A DNA stretch of 64,000 bases, taken from contig CAVZLR010000003.1 in the NCBI GenBank assembly GCA_963776205.1, forward strand, positions 62,001-126,000. Direction: 5' to 3'. The position numbers and the translations under genes were made by a program. Shown here one piece after another: positions 45,814 to 55,018 of the stretch (position 1 is its first letter; every line of letters starts with the position of its first letter). The stretch is from UBA4459 sp963776205. GTDB taxonomy: Bacteria; Bacteroidota; Bacteroidia; Bacteroidales; F082. The notes beneath the pieces are model-generated. The model saw only the letters and a list, made by a program, of their open reading frames with translations, was not told the origin of the DNA and searched no databases.

Positions 45814-47670
45814 ATGGAGAAAGAGAAACTTTTCCAGGATTTTCCAGCCATCTCAACAGATGAATGGAAAGAAAAGATCATAAAGGACCTGAAAGGTGCT
45901 GACTATGACAAAAAGCTTGTCTGGAAAACAGACGAAGGATTTAATGTCCAACCATTTTACAGGGATGAAAACCTGAAAAATCTCCCGCAAAAAGATGTTT
46001 TGCCCGGCGACTTCCCCTTTGTAAGGAGTAACCACGCCAAAGGCAACGAATGGCTGGTCAGGCAGGATGTTGTTGTTGACAACATTGATAAAGCCAATGA
46101 AAAACTACTTGAAATTCGAATGAAAGGAGTGGATTCATTCGGACTTATATTCAAAAATGGCAAAGTCCCTGATGAATCGGAAGTGGAGCAACTGCTGAAA
46201 AATATCAGGGCGGATTTTATGGAGCTGAATTTTTCCTGTGATGACCCTTATACCATTATCCAGATTCTTGACTGCCTGGCTAAAAAATACAACCGCGACC
46301 TTGATAAAGTTAAAGGTTCACTTGAGTATTGTCCTTTAAGTAAGTACAGTGCTTCTGGCAATTTCTATTCCTCCAAAGAAAAAGATTTTAAAATTTTAAG
46401 TAACCTGTTTCATACCGGGTCACATTTACCCAATGTGCAGCTTGTAACAGTTGACGGTACTGTTTTTAAAAATGCAGGATCAGGTATTGTTAGTGAATTG
46501 GCATTCACCATGGCTATAGCCGCTGATTACCTAACTTATTTAACCGACAACGGTCACGACATAGATGAGATTGCTCCAAGGTTTCGATTCCATTTTGGTA
46601 TTGGGTCCGATTATTTTATGGAAATCGCTAAATTCAGAGCAGCCCGGTATCTCTGGTCGAAAATAGCTAATGCCTATGGTTTAAATGACGCCAATGCTGC
46701 CAAAACAAGAATCCATGCATCCAATGCCAGTTGGAACAAAACACTATATGATCCTTATGTAAATATGCTGAGAACAACTACAGAATCCATGTCAGCTATT
46801 TTAGGAGGGGTTCATTCGCTGAGTGTGTTGCCGTTTAACGAGGTATTTGAAAAAACGACCCCATTTTCAGAGCGTATTGCACGCAATCAGCAACTGATAT
46901 TAAAAGGGGAATCGTTTTTTGATAAAGTGGCTGACCCGGCTTCAGGCTCCTACTATATTGAAAACCTGACGGCCGAACTCATTCAGCATGCATGGGAACT
47001 TTTCCTCTTGGTTAATGAAAAAGGTGGATATTACGAAGCATTCCAGTTAGGCTTTATACAGGAAAGAGTGCATAAAGAAGCCCAAAAGAAAAATATGGAT
47101 ATTGCTACCCGGAAGCAATCGATATTGGGTACCAATCAATATCCGAATACTTTGGAGCATATCACAAACCATAAATCGCTACAACAACAAAAAACCGGCA
47201 CTTCAGGTATTGAAATTCTTACACCATACCGTGGCGCTGAAGCATTCGAAGAAATTCGTCTAAAAACTGACACTTTTACAAAAGATCATTCACGACCTAA
47301 AGTCTGGATGTTTACATATGGAAATCTCGCCATGAGGAAAGCCCGAGCCCAATTTGCCGGTAACTTTTTCGGATGCGCCGGATTTGAAATTATCGACAAT
47401 CTCGGATTCCCGACAATTGAAAAAGGCATTCAGGCCGCCAAAGAAGCCAAACCTGATATCATTGTAATTTGCAGTTCGGATGAAGAATATGCAGAAATAG
47501 CGATCCCAGTTTATGAAGCGTTAAAAGATCAGGCTGTTGTTGTTTTGGCTGGTTATCCAATTGAGACTGTCGATCAGTTCAAAGCAACAGGTCTTGACCA
47601 TTTCATTCATCTTAAATCGAATGTACTGGAAGAACTTTCAAATTACCAGAAATTGATTGGAATCAAATAA
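45814..47670 (+). CDS. mutA: Methylmalonyl-CoA mutase small (beta) subunit
   Basis: 618 residues. TIM-barrel domain with the mutase pattern (FRFHFGIGSDYFMEIAKFRAARYLW, about residues 263-287) and a degenerate C-terminal flavodoxin-like domain. The latter has no DxHxxG cobalamin motif (position occupied by GNLAMRKARAQFAG), as is normal for the non-catalytic small subunit. It pairs with the large subunit encoded 31 bp downstream. Together they interconvert succinyl-CoA and (R)-methylmalonyl-CoA in propionate metabolism. Confidence 0.93.
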   Translation: MEKEKLFQDFPAISTDEWKEKIIKDLKGADYDKKLVWKTDEGFNVQPFYRDENLKNLPQKDVLPGDFPFVRSNHAKGNEWLVRQDVVVDNIDKANEKLLEIRMKGVDSFGLIFKNGKVPDESEVEQLLKNIRADFMELNFSCDDPYTIIQILDCLAKKYNRDLDKVKGSLEYCPLSKYSASGNFYSSKEKDFKILSNLFHTGSHLPNVQLVTVDGTVFKNAGSGIVSELAFTMAIAADYLTYLTDNGHDIDEIAPRFRFHFGIGSDYFMEIAKFRAARYLWSKIANAYGLNDANAAKTRIHASNASWNKTLYDPYVNMLRTTTESMSAILGGVHSLSVLPFNEVFEKTTPFSERIARNQQLILKGESFFDKVADPASGSYYIENLTAELIQHAWELFLLVNEKGGYYEAFQLGFIQERVHKEAQKKNMDIATRKQSILGTNQYPNTLEHITNHKSLQQQKTGTSGIEILTPYRGAEAFEEIRLKTDTFTKDHSRPKVWMFTYGNLAMRKARAQFAGNFFGCAGFEIIDNLGFPTIEKGIQAAKEAKPDIIVICSSDEEYAEIAIPVYEALKDQAVVVLAGYPIETVDQFKATGLDHFIHLKSNVLEELSNYQKLIGIK

Positions 47671-47700
47671 ATATTGTAATTCAAAAATAATAGTTGAGCC

Positions 47701-49854
47701 ATGAAACCCAACTTTAAAAATATAAGCATCCACAGAACCCCGGAACCAAAGAAATCCACAGGAGAATGGGAAAAGCAGCATCAGATTGAAGCTGACTGGA
47801 AAACCCCGGAGCAAATAGATGTAAAACGGGCCTACACCAAAGATGACCTCAAGGGCATGGAGCACCTTCATTACGCAGCCGGATTGGCACCCTACCTGCG
47901 AGGCCCCTATTCTACCATGTATGTGACAAGGCCATGGACGGTCAGGCAATATGCCGGGTTTTCAACGGCTGAGGAATCCAATGCTTTCTACCGTCGCAAC
48001 CTGGCGGCAGGACAAAAAGGGCTTTCCGTTGCTTTCGACCTGGCTACACACCGCGGTTATGATTCTGATCATGAACGTGTGGTAGGTGATGTAGGTAAAG
48101 CGGGTGTTGCCATTGATTCCATACTGGATATGAATATCCTTTTCGATGAAATTCCGTTGAATAAAATCTCCGTATCGATGACGATGAACGGTGCTGTGCT
48201 TCCGATAATGGCATTTTATATCGTTACGGCACTAGAACAAGGTGCCAAATTGGAAGAACTTTCAGGAACCATCCAGAATGATATTTTAAAGGAATTTATG
48301 GTTCGCAATACATATATCTATCCACCGGAACCGTCTATGAAGATTATTGCAGATATTTTCGAGTTCACTTCGAAGAATATGCCTAAATTTAATTCCATTT
48401 CGATTTCGGGTTATCATATTCAGGAAGCCGGGGCCACGGCGGATATCGAATTGGCTTATACACTTGCTGACGGACTTGATTATATAAGAACCGGAATTGC
48501 CGCAGGCTTAAGCATTGATGATTTCGCACCCCGATTGTCGTTTTTCTGGGGATTGGGTATGAACCATTTTATGGAAATTGCCAAATTGCGTGCTGCCCGA
48601 ATGTTATGGTCTAAAATTGTCAAACAGTTTGATCCGAAGAATCCAAAATCCATGGCCCTGAGAACACACACCCAAACATCAGGCTGGAGTTTGACGGAAC
48701 AGGATCCTTTTAACAATGTAGCCAGAACCTGTGTTGAAGCTATGGGTGCTGCATTGGGACACACGCAATCGCTGCACACTAATGCCCTGGATGAAGCTAT
48801 CGCTTTGCCTACTGATTTTTCAGCAAGAATTGCACGAAATACCCAAATTTATTTGCAGGAAGAAACTAATATTTGCCGGCAGGTGGATCCTTGGGCTGGT
48901 TCCTATTATGTGGAAAAACTCACCGACGAATTAGTACACAAAGCCTGGGCGCTCATCCAGGAAGTGGAAGAAATGGGCGGCATGTCGAAAGCCATTGAAA
49001 CCGGTTTGCCAAAAATGCGAATCGAAGAAGCGGCAGCCCGTAAACAGGCGCGCATTGACTCGCATAAAGACGTTATTGTAGGAGTAAATAAATACCGTTT
49101 AGAAAAAGAAGATCCATTAGAAACGCTGGACATTGACAATACAGCCGTTCGTGAAGCCCAATTGAAACGTCTGGCCAAACTTCGTGTTGAAAGAAACGAG
49201 CAGGAAGTTCAGCAAAGCCTGGAAGCCATCACAAAAGCCTGTGAGACTGGTAAAGGCAACTTATTGGCCCTGGCTGTTGATGCAGCACAAAAGCGTGCTA
49301 CGCTTGGTGAAATATCATTCGCCTGCGAAAAAGTTTACGGTCGTTATAAAGCCGTCATCCGCTCTATTTCTGGTGTTTATTCTTCTGAAGCAGGACAGGA
49401 AGGCTCCTTTAAAGAAGCACATCAACTGGCGGATGAGTTTGCTGAACTGGAAGGTCGTCGTCCCCGTATTATGATCGCTAAAATGGGGCAGGACGGTCAC
49501 GACCGCGGCGCTAAAGTGGTCGCCACCGGATACGCTGACATTGGATTTGATGTGGATATTGGACCTCTATTCCAAACCCCGGCAGAAGCGGCAAGGCAAG
49601 CTATTGAAAATGATGTACATATATTAGGTGTATCCAGTCTGGCAGCCGGTCATAAAACCCTCGTACCACAGGTAATTGAGGAATTAAAAAAACTAGGACG
49701 TGAAGATATAATGGTAATCGTAGGTGGTGTGATCCCGGCTCAGGATTATCAATTTTTATATGACGCAGGTGTTGTTGCCATCTTCGGGCCAGGAACCGTA
49801 ATTTCGGAAGCCGGTGTGAAAATGCTGGAATTACTTATTGAATCCAGGAAGTAA
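47701..49854 (+). CDS. mutB: Methylmalonyl-CoA mutase large (alpha) subunit, B12-binding
   Basis: 717 residues, full length. Substrate-binding TIM barrel (about 40-560) with AGFSTAEESNAFYRRNLAAG, the active-site region SISGYHIQEAGA and FFWGLGMNHFMEIAKLRAAR. The C-terminal cobalamin domain (about 585-717) has the lower-ligand motif DGHDRG (598-603, ligand His600), the SSLAAGHKT loop and GGVIPAQDY. It catalyses the B12-dependent rearrangement of methylmalonyl-CoA. No meaB chaperone gene or epimerase is adjacent, and no cobalamin riboswitch was recognised upstream of the operon. Confidence 0.95.
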   Translation: MKPNFKNISIHRTPEPKKSTGEWEKQHQIEADWKTPEQIDVKRAYTKDDLKGMEHLHYAAGLAPYLRGPYSTMYVTRPWTVRQYAGFSTAEESNAFYRRNLAAGQKGLSVAFDLATHRGYDSDHERVVGDVGKAGVAIDSILDMNILFDEIPLNKISVSMTMNGAVLPIMAFYIVTALEQGAKLEELSGTIQNDILKEFMVRNTYIYPPEPSMKIIADIFEFTSKNMPKFNSISISGYHIQEAGATADIELAYTLADGLDYIRTGIAAGLSIDDFAPRLSFFWGLGMNHFMEIAKLRAARMLWSKIVKQFDPKNPKSMALRTHTQTSGWSLTEQDPFNNVARTCVEAMGAALGHTQSLHTNALDEAIALPTDFSARIARNTQIYLQEETNICRQVDPWAGSYYVEKLTDELVHKAWALIQEVEEMGGMSKAIETGLPKMRIEEAAARKQARIDSHKDVIVGVNKYRLEKEDPLETLDIDNTAVREAQLKRLAKLRVERNEQEVQQSLEAITKACETGKGNLLALAVDAAQKRATLGEISFACEKVYGRYKAVIRSISGVYSSEAGQEGSFKEAHQLADEFAELEGRRPRIMIAKMGQDGHDRGAKVVATGYADIGFDVDIGPLFQTPAEAARQAIENDVHILGVSSLAAGHKTLVPQVIEELKKLGREDIMVIVGGVIPAQDYQFLYDAGVVAIFGPGTVISEAGVKMLELLIESRK

Positions 49855-49898
49855 TTAATTTCTGTTTTTCAATTTATTGCTGAAAAATCTCAATCATT

Positions 49899-50390
49899 AT
49901 GAGAAGTGTTTTCATTATTTTTTTTCTAATCCATATTTTCTTTGCCAAAAGTCAGGATACCTTAACTGTAGTACACTACAACCTGCTGAATTATGGCAAT
50001 ACCACAAGCTATTGCACGAGTGTAAACAATAATATAAACGAGAAAGACGGCCATCTTAAAACCATCATCAATTATTTAAAACCTGATATCTTTACAGTTA
50101 ATGAAATTGGCAAATCGCAGTCGGTTCATCAGCATTTACTGGACCAGGTTTTGAATAAATCAGAAGTAGATTATTACCGGAAAGCAGACTTTTTAAAAAT
50201 CGCTGATTCATACCTTGTAAATATGCTGTATTACAATTCCGAAAAACTACAACTGTATTCGCACGCCATTGCACAAAGCCTTATCAGGGATGTGGATGTT
50301 TACAAATTGTATTATAAATCAGATGACTTGGTTGCAGGTGATACGGCCTTTTATAATTTGTGTGGTATCCCATCTAAAAGCAGGAAGTGA
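49899..50390 (+). CDS. Endonuclease/exonuclease/phosphatase family protein, N-terminal fragment
   Basis: Signal peptide (about residues 1-18, IFFAKSQ) and the start of an EEP (exonuclease III/DNase I-like) domain: VVHYNLLNYGN, with the metal-binding Asn, and KPDIFTVNEIGK with the catalytic Glu. The frame is lost at the GG at 50364-50365; deleting one G gives NLCVSHLKAGSDDADLR and joins the frame of 50269-51174. The repaired protein is about 425 residues. Confidence 0.8.
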   Translation: MRSVFIIFFLIHIFFAKSQDTLTVVHYNLLNYGNTTSYCTSVNNNINEKDGHLKTIINYLKPDIFTVNEIGKSQSVHQHLLDQVLNKSEVDYYRKADFLKIADSYLVNMLYYNSEKLQLYSHAIAQSLIRDVDVYKLYYKSDDLVAGDTAFYNLCGIPSKSRK

Positions 50391-51174
50391 TGATGCTGAT
50401 CTCCGTACTTCAATGGCCCAAAATACCATGGAATTCCTGGACACTTATGATGATAATAACAATTACCTGATGATGGGTGATTTTAACCTCTACTCGCACC
50501 TGGAAGGTGCTTACCAGTCATTTCTTACTTATGAAAATGAAAGTTTGAGATTTAATGACCCAGTAAATCAATATGGCAACTGGCATAACAATATCGATTA
50601 CAGCGATTATCATACCCAATCTACACACACTTCATCAAATGGTTGTGCTTCAACTGGGGGTATGGATGACCGGTTCGATTTTATTTTGATCTCCAACAAT
50701 ATCAAAGATGGAACAAAATTGGTACATTATATTGAGGATAGCTATTGGGCAGTTGGACAAGACGGACAACACTTTAACAGGGCTCTGAATTCTTCCCCAA
50801 CCAATACCAGCGTTCCACCAGAAGTATTGGATGCCCTTTATAATAATTCAGATCATTTGCCGGTGATGATGAAACTTTATGTTGACAAAACCCTGGGAAT
50901 TAAAGAATTCAACTCAAATTTATTTGATCATGTTTCTCTCACAAATCCTTCCCAAAATCAGCTGGATTTAAAGATTGGAGTAAAAATTCCCAGCAATGCC
51001 CAACTACAGGTTTACAATATTTACGGGCACCTTCTATTACAAAATGAACTTCATTTGCATAGCGGAGAAAATAAAATTTCAGAATCAATTCAATGGTTTA
51101 AACCCGGTATGTATATTGTCCGGTTAAAGGATGAAAACTCGAATATATTAGTTTTAAAACTTATAAAGAATTAA
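50269..51174 (+). CDS. Endonuclease/exonuclease/phosphatase family protein, C-terminal part with T9SS domain
   Basis: True coding begins near 50362; the Met at 50269 is in a wrong frame upstream of the break. It contains SHLKAG, the catalytic MMGDFNLYS motif (Asp-x-Asn), the segment RFDFILISNNI and the final NSDHLPVMMKL with the Asp-His pair of EEP enzymes. A T9SS sorting domain makes up the last 80 residues (VYNIYGHLLLQNEL, GMYIVRLKDENS). The substrate could be nucleic acid, phospholipid or an inositol phosphate. The stop overlaps the convergent tetR-like gene by three bases. Confidence 0.8.
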   Translation: MHKALSGMWMFTNCIINQMTWLQVIRPFIICVVSHLKAGSDDADLRTSMAQNTMEFLDTYDDNNNYLMMGDFNLYSHLEGAYQSFLTYENESLRFNDPVNQYGNWHNNIDYSDYHTQSTHTSSNGCASTGGMDDRFDFILISNNIKDGTKLVHYIEDSYWAVGQDGQHFNRALNSSPTNTSVPPEVLDALYNNSDHLPVMMKLYVDKTLGIKEFNSNLFDHVSLTNPSQNQLDLKIGVKIPSNAQLQVYNIYGHLLLQNELHLHSGENKISESIQWFKPGMYIVRLKDENSNILVLKLIKN

Positions 51175-51788
51175 AATTTAGCCGACTTTTTCTTTTTTTC
51201 GTAATGGGCCAGGCCTTCCTCGGTGGCAATACTCTTAACAAAATTTTCAAACATCTGATCGAATAATTTTCGGAAAGAAAACTCCTCGGGTGGAAAATTA
51301 TCCGGATCATGCAGATCAAGCAATCGGCTGATATATCTTCTTGCTACCAATTCCGTGCTCACATCATTGCGGTAAAAACCACTCATGATCCCTTTTTGAA
51401 GATTTACGTTAATCTTCATGTAAATAAAGTCGATTCTCTTTTGAATATGTTCCTGGTAAACTTCAGGATATATGTCCTTCCACTCATAAGTTACAGATGG
51501 ACTCAGGCTAAAGAACTTACCTGCCATTTCCTTGCTCACCGTAAAAAGAATATCAATGGCATCATAATAACCATCAAAATCATGATCCACAAAAATTTCT
51601 TCGAATTTTTTTCTCTCCTCGGTGAGGATATCAGTAACCAGATCAATATCTTTGGTATAATACTTATTTAAAAGATCAATTGATATTGAATCATTTTGAC
51701 GAAGCTTTGCCAGGGAAATCTCTCCTACTCCTTTCTTATTGGCAATATCCCGGATGGTTTGCAGTAATGTTAACCTCTCGTCATTCAT
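51171..51788 (-). CDS. TetR/AcrR-like transcriptional regulator
   Basis: 205 residues, all-helical. The N-terminal region (about 5-50) has the TetR DNA-binding pattern: TLLQTIRDIANKKGVGEISLAKLRQNDSISIDLLNKYY, where helix-turn-helix and the closing YY (usually F-Y-x-H-F) are recognisable but diverged. The C-terminal ligand domain is unassigned. TATTTTTG lies 25 nt upstream. Possible targets are itself or the divergent surroundings; no operator was found. Confidence 0.75.
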   Translation of the reverse strand: MNDERLTLLQTIRDIANKKGVGEISLAKLRQNDSISIDLLNKYYTKDIDLVTDILTEERKKFEEIFVDHDFDGYYDAIDILFTVSKEMAGKFFSLSPSVTYEWKDIYPEVYQEHIQKRIDFIYMKINVNLQKGIMSGFYRNDVSTELVARRYISRLLDLHDPDNFPPEEFSFRKLFDQMFENFVKSIATEEGLAHYEKKKKSAKF

Positions 51789-51812
51789 AGAGTGAAACTA
51801 ATGTAATGCAAA

Positions 51813-51820
51813 CAAAAATA
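51813..51820 (-). promoter_or_regulatory. Putative -7 promoter element (TATTTTTG) for the TetR-like gene
   Basis: TAnnTTTG match 25 nt upstream of the ATG at 51788. Confidence 0.5.
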
Positions 51821-51872
51821 GAAAAATAAGCACAGCATAGTGTGCATTAGCAATAATGACTTATTAACCAAC

Positions 51873-53429
51873 TTATTCAACAAATAACATTTTGCGTTTT
51901 TGTATTTTATTTCGCTCACTTAAGGTAAAATAATATACGCCTGGGCTTAAATTATATGATTTTGGGTCAAACACTTCGATATATTTTCCGGTTTCTGTCA
52001 TGCGGTTATCTTTCAATAGGGCTACTTGCCTTCCGTGCATATCATATACTGCTAAAGTTATATATGAAGGTTCATGCAGTTTATAAGCAAAATTGGTTGT
52101 CTCCCTGAAAGGATTGGGGTAGTTTTGTTCGAGTGTGAATGGCATGGCTTCTGCTATTTCACTTGTTCCTACAGCAACATCCACTATAGCTGTCCACAAT
52201 GATAACTGTCCATTTTGAAGCCTTGTCCAGATAGGCCTGACCTGACCATTATAAGCAGTAATATTTGTATAATCTCCAAAAAACACATTGCTTGATGGAT
52301 AAAAAGGAGCTTCGCTAATTAGCACATTCTCAAAGGTTTCTCCGCCATCAGTTGAGCGAGCCATATAAACATCTGTATTTCTGTCGTCATAGTTTCTACG
52401 ATCGTAGAAAACAACATAAATATCTCCATTGGCTCCATCTATCGTCATCCAGCTAAAAAACTGTTGTTTGCCCGGAGGGTCATCATTCACCCGGATCGGT
52501 TCCGACCAGGTATCTCCACCGTCTGTTGATTTTGCGATCCATACATCCGTATCATCTTCCCCATTTCGCTGATCCGTCCAGTTCACATATATAGCGCCCC
52601 TGTTTTGAGAATAACTCAAATCGCAGCAAGTGATGGGCAAGCCATTACAACGGCTTATACCGGGTATGTTATAATCCCAGCCGCCAGGCTGATCACTCAC
52701 AAAAATATCATCTTCCAACCAGGTTTCACCACCGTCCAAAGAGCGATCGAAAACGATTCCTTCGGGTCCTGACCACGCCACATATACTTCTCCATCTGGT
52801 CCAACTGCTGGTACAGCTCCTTCCGTAGTATTATCACTATCAATACAATCACCTGACACCTCATTGATCTGCAGTGCATCTGACCAGGACATTCCTGCAT
52901 CGGTTGATTTACTGAATAAGATATTGCTGAATTTGGAAGGGTCTGAAGTACCATACTGATCAAACTGTGTCCATGTAACGTAAATGGTATTTGTGGCACT
53001 ATCCACTACAGCCCATTCCTTATCCTGTGCTTTGGTTCCGTTTAAACCCATATAAGTTCCATCATTCCATGTGCCGCTTTCAAAATCCAGTTTCTGGCAT
53101 ACAATCCTGTCAATCCAGTTGCCATCCTGCGGATTTGACAAGTGGAAATAATAAAAGTCACCTGCTGTATCGACAATGATGACCGGGTCGCCCCAAACAC
53201 CATAAGCCTGAGAAACCAAATCACCCCTGGTCCAATTGTAACCTCCGTCTTCTGAAATATAATAACTTTTTAGATTTGCCCCTGCCACCAGTTGATTTGG
53301 GTTTTTCGGGTTCATCATAATGGATGGTTCTTCAGGTAAATGTTCATCACTGATCATTACATTCTGATATTGTGCAAATGTTCCTCCAATAAATACCAAG
53401 AAAAGTAGGGTAATTGTAAATCGCTTCAT
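51873..53429 (-). CDS. Sialidase-like (BNR/Asp-box) secreted protein with T9SS domain
   Basis: 518 residues. Signal peptide (about 1-19, GGTFAQ), then a six-bladed propeller with at least five Asp-box motifs: SEDGGYNW, STDAGMSW, SLDGGETW, STDGGDTW, STDGGETF. A T9SS sorting domain is at the C-terminus (LEQNYPNPFRETTNF, LAVYDMHGRQVALL). The Asp-box fold occurs in sialidases and in many non-enzymatic propellers. The sialidase Arg triad and Tyr/Glu nucleophile could not be assigned with confidence, so activity is unproven. Confidence 0.8.
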   Translation of the reverse strand: MKRFTITLLFLVFIGGTFAQYQNVMISDEHLPEEPSIMMNPKNPNQLVAGANLKSYYISEDGGYNWTRGDLVSQAYGVWGDPVIIVDTAGDFYYFHLSNPQDGNWIDRIVCQKLDFESGTWNDGTYMGLNGTKAQDKEWAVVDSATNTIYVTWTQFDQYGTSDPSKFSNILFSKSTDAGMSWSDALQINEVSGDCIDSDNTTEGAVPAVGPDGEVYVAWSGPEGIVFDRSLDGGETWLEDDIFVSDQPGGWDYNIPGISRCNGLPITCCDLSYSQNRGAIYVNWTDQRNGEDDTDVWIAKSTDGGDTWSEPIRVNDDPPGKQQFFSWMTIDGANGDIYVVFYDRRNYDDRNTDVYMARSTDGGETFENVLISEAPFYPSSNVFFGDYTNITAYNGQVRPIWTRLQNGQLSLWTAIVDVAVGTSEIAEAMPFTLEQNYPNPFRETTNFAYKLHEPSYITLAVYDMHGRQVALLKDNRMTETGKYIEVFDPKSYNLSPGVYYFTLSERNKIQKRKMLFVE

Positions 53430-53490
53430 TTACTTAAGCCTAATTTAATATTAATGGTTGCTTTCAATCGCTTCTTCCCAAGAAGAAGAA

Positions 53491-53498
53491 CAAAGATA
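53491..53498 (-). promoter_or_regulatory. Putative -7 promoter element (TATCTTTG) for the sialidase-like gene
   Basis: TAnnTTTG match 62 nt upstream of the ATG at 53429. Confidence 0.4.
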
Positions 53499-53572
53499 AA
53501 CAACCTTTATAAATAATTCAAGTTTTTAAAACCGCCTGAAAATTAATGAACTGTGTAACCCGAATTATTTCC

Positions 53573-53580
53573 TATTTTTG
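53573..53580 (+). promoter_or_regulatory. Putative -7 promoter element (TATTTTTG) for the symporter-pfk operon
   Basis: TAnnTTTG match 24 nt upstream of the ATG at 53604. Confidence 0.5.
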
Positions 53581-53603
53581 GGATAGATTCAACAACTGAA
53601 ATT

Positions 53604-55013
53604 ATGCGGAAAATTGCCTTGCACTGGCAAATCCTTTTTGCTTTAATTATTGCCATTATTTATGGTCTTTCATTCCCTACGACATACGAAATCAATAAGA
53701 AAAGCTATAAGATTTTAACCCGAAACAATGTTCCTGTAAGTGTTCAAAACCAATTGGGTACGATGGATGGAAAGCAGTACGGCTCTATGACAGAATTTTT
53801 GAATGCTCTTGAAAGCTTGCCTGGCAATGAATTTGAAAAATATAAGAGTTCGATTTTAAAAGCAGCCTACTATAATCCGCCTGTTTCATACATCAGCTGG
53901 ATGGGTGATCTTTTTATCCGCGCTCTGAAAATGCTTATTATTCCGCTTATCTTATCCTCACTTATTTCGGGGATAACCAGCATTGGTTCCGGAAGCAACC
54001 TGGGAAGACTTGGATTGAAAACCCTCTTTTATTATGTGACAACCAGCCTGTTTGCAATTATCACCGGGCAGATACTGGTCAATATTTTCAAACCGGGTGT
54101 AGGTGCCAATATTCAATTTGTGCAGGAAGTGGAAGGGTTAATTGAAAAGCAGAAATCATTTACCGAGATCATCATTGAAATCGTTCCCGAGAATATCATG
54201 CAGTCTATGGTTAATAATGATATGCTGTCCATTATCTTCTTCGCCATCATTTTTGGGTTTTTTATTACCAAAGTGGCCAAAAAATACAACCAGGTATTGC
54301 AGGATTTCTTTACGGCCATTTTTGAGGTAATGATGAAAGTGACTCTGTTTGTAATCAAATTTACACCTCTCGGTATTTTTGGAATTGTGGCAAAAACCAT
54401 TGCTGACCAGGAAGACTTAGGTGGACTTGTGTCAAGCATGGGTTTGTATATGCTTACCGTGATACTAGCGTTGGCCATCCACGCAATTATTACATTACCT
54501 ATCATTATGAAGTTTATTGGTAAGGCGAATCCGCTGAAGCATTTAAAAAATATGACAACACCATTGTTAACTGCATTTTCCACCTCTTCTTCAGGAGCGA
54601 CCCTACCCTTAACTATTCAAGCTGTTGAGGAAAATTCGGGTGTGTCTAATAAAATAAGCAGTTTCACTTTGCCATTGGGTGCAACTGTAAACATGGACGG
54701 AACAGCCCTTTATGAATGCATCGCAGCTATTTTTATAGCACAAGCTTATGGTATTGACCTCAGCTTTGTTCAACAGTTAATTATTGTTGTAACAGCTTTA
54801 TTGGCCTCCATAGGCGCTGCCGCTATCCCAATGGCCGGCCTGGTGATGATCACGGTTATATTAACAGCGGTTGGCCTTCCGCTGGAGGGTGTGGGACTGA
54901 TACTTGCAGTTGACAGAATTATTGACATGTTTCGGACTTCTGTAAATGTCTGGAGTGATAGCTGCGGCGCCGTTATTATTGCCAAATCAGAAGGCGAAAA
55001 AACAAACGTTTAA
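53604..55013 (+). CDS. Dicarboxylate/amino acid:cation symporter (DAACS/GltP family)
   Basis: 469 residues with about eight helices and two re-entrant loops as in GltPh. Signatures are the Ser-rich hairpin loop 1 (TAFSTSSSGATLPLT, about 328-342), the Na+-site motif NMDGTALYE (about 363-371; NMDGT), and VDRIIDMFRTSVNVWSDSCGA (about 436-456; DRxxDMxRT and N-x-x-x-D). The Asp of SDSCGA and the Arg/Thr context suggest glutamate/aspartate or C4-dicarboxylate transport. An insertion of about 75 residues follows the first helix (about 25-95), larger than usual. pfkA follows 5 bp downstream. Confidence 0.9.
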   Translation: MRKIALHWQILFALIIAIIYGLSFPTTYEINKKSYKILTRNNVPVSVQNQLGTMDGKQYGSMTEFLNALESLPGNEFEKYKSSILKAAYYNPPVSYISWMGDLFIRALKMLIIPLILSSLISGITSIGSGSNLGRLGLKTLFYYVTTSLFAIITGQILVNIFKPGVGANIQFVQEVEGLIEKQKSFTEIIIEIVPENIMQSMVNNDMLSIIFFAIIFGFFITKVAKKYNQVLQDFFTAIFEVMMKVTLFVIKFTPLGIFGIVAKTIADQEDLGGLVSSMGLYMLTVILALAIHAIITLPIIMKFIGKANPLKHLKNMTTPLLTAFSTSSSGATLPLTIQAVEENSGVSNKISSFTLPLGATVNMDGTALYECIAAIFIAQAYGIDLSFVQQLIIVVTALLASIGAAAIPMAGLVMITVILTAVGLPLEGVGLILAVDRIIDMFRTSVNVWSDSCGAVIIAKSEGEKTNV

Positions 55014-55018
55014 ATTCA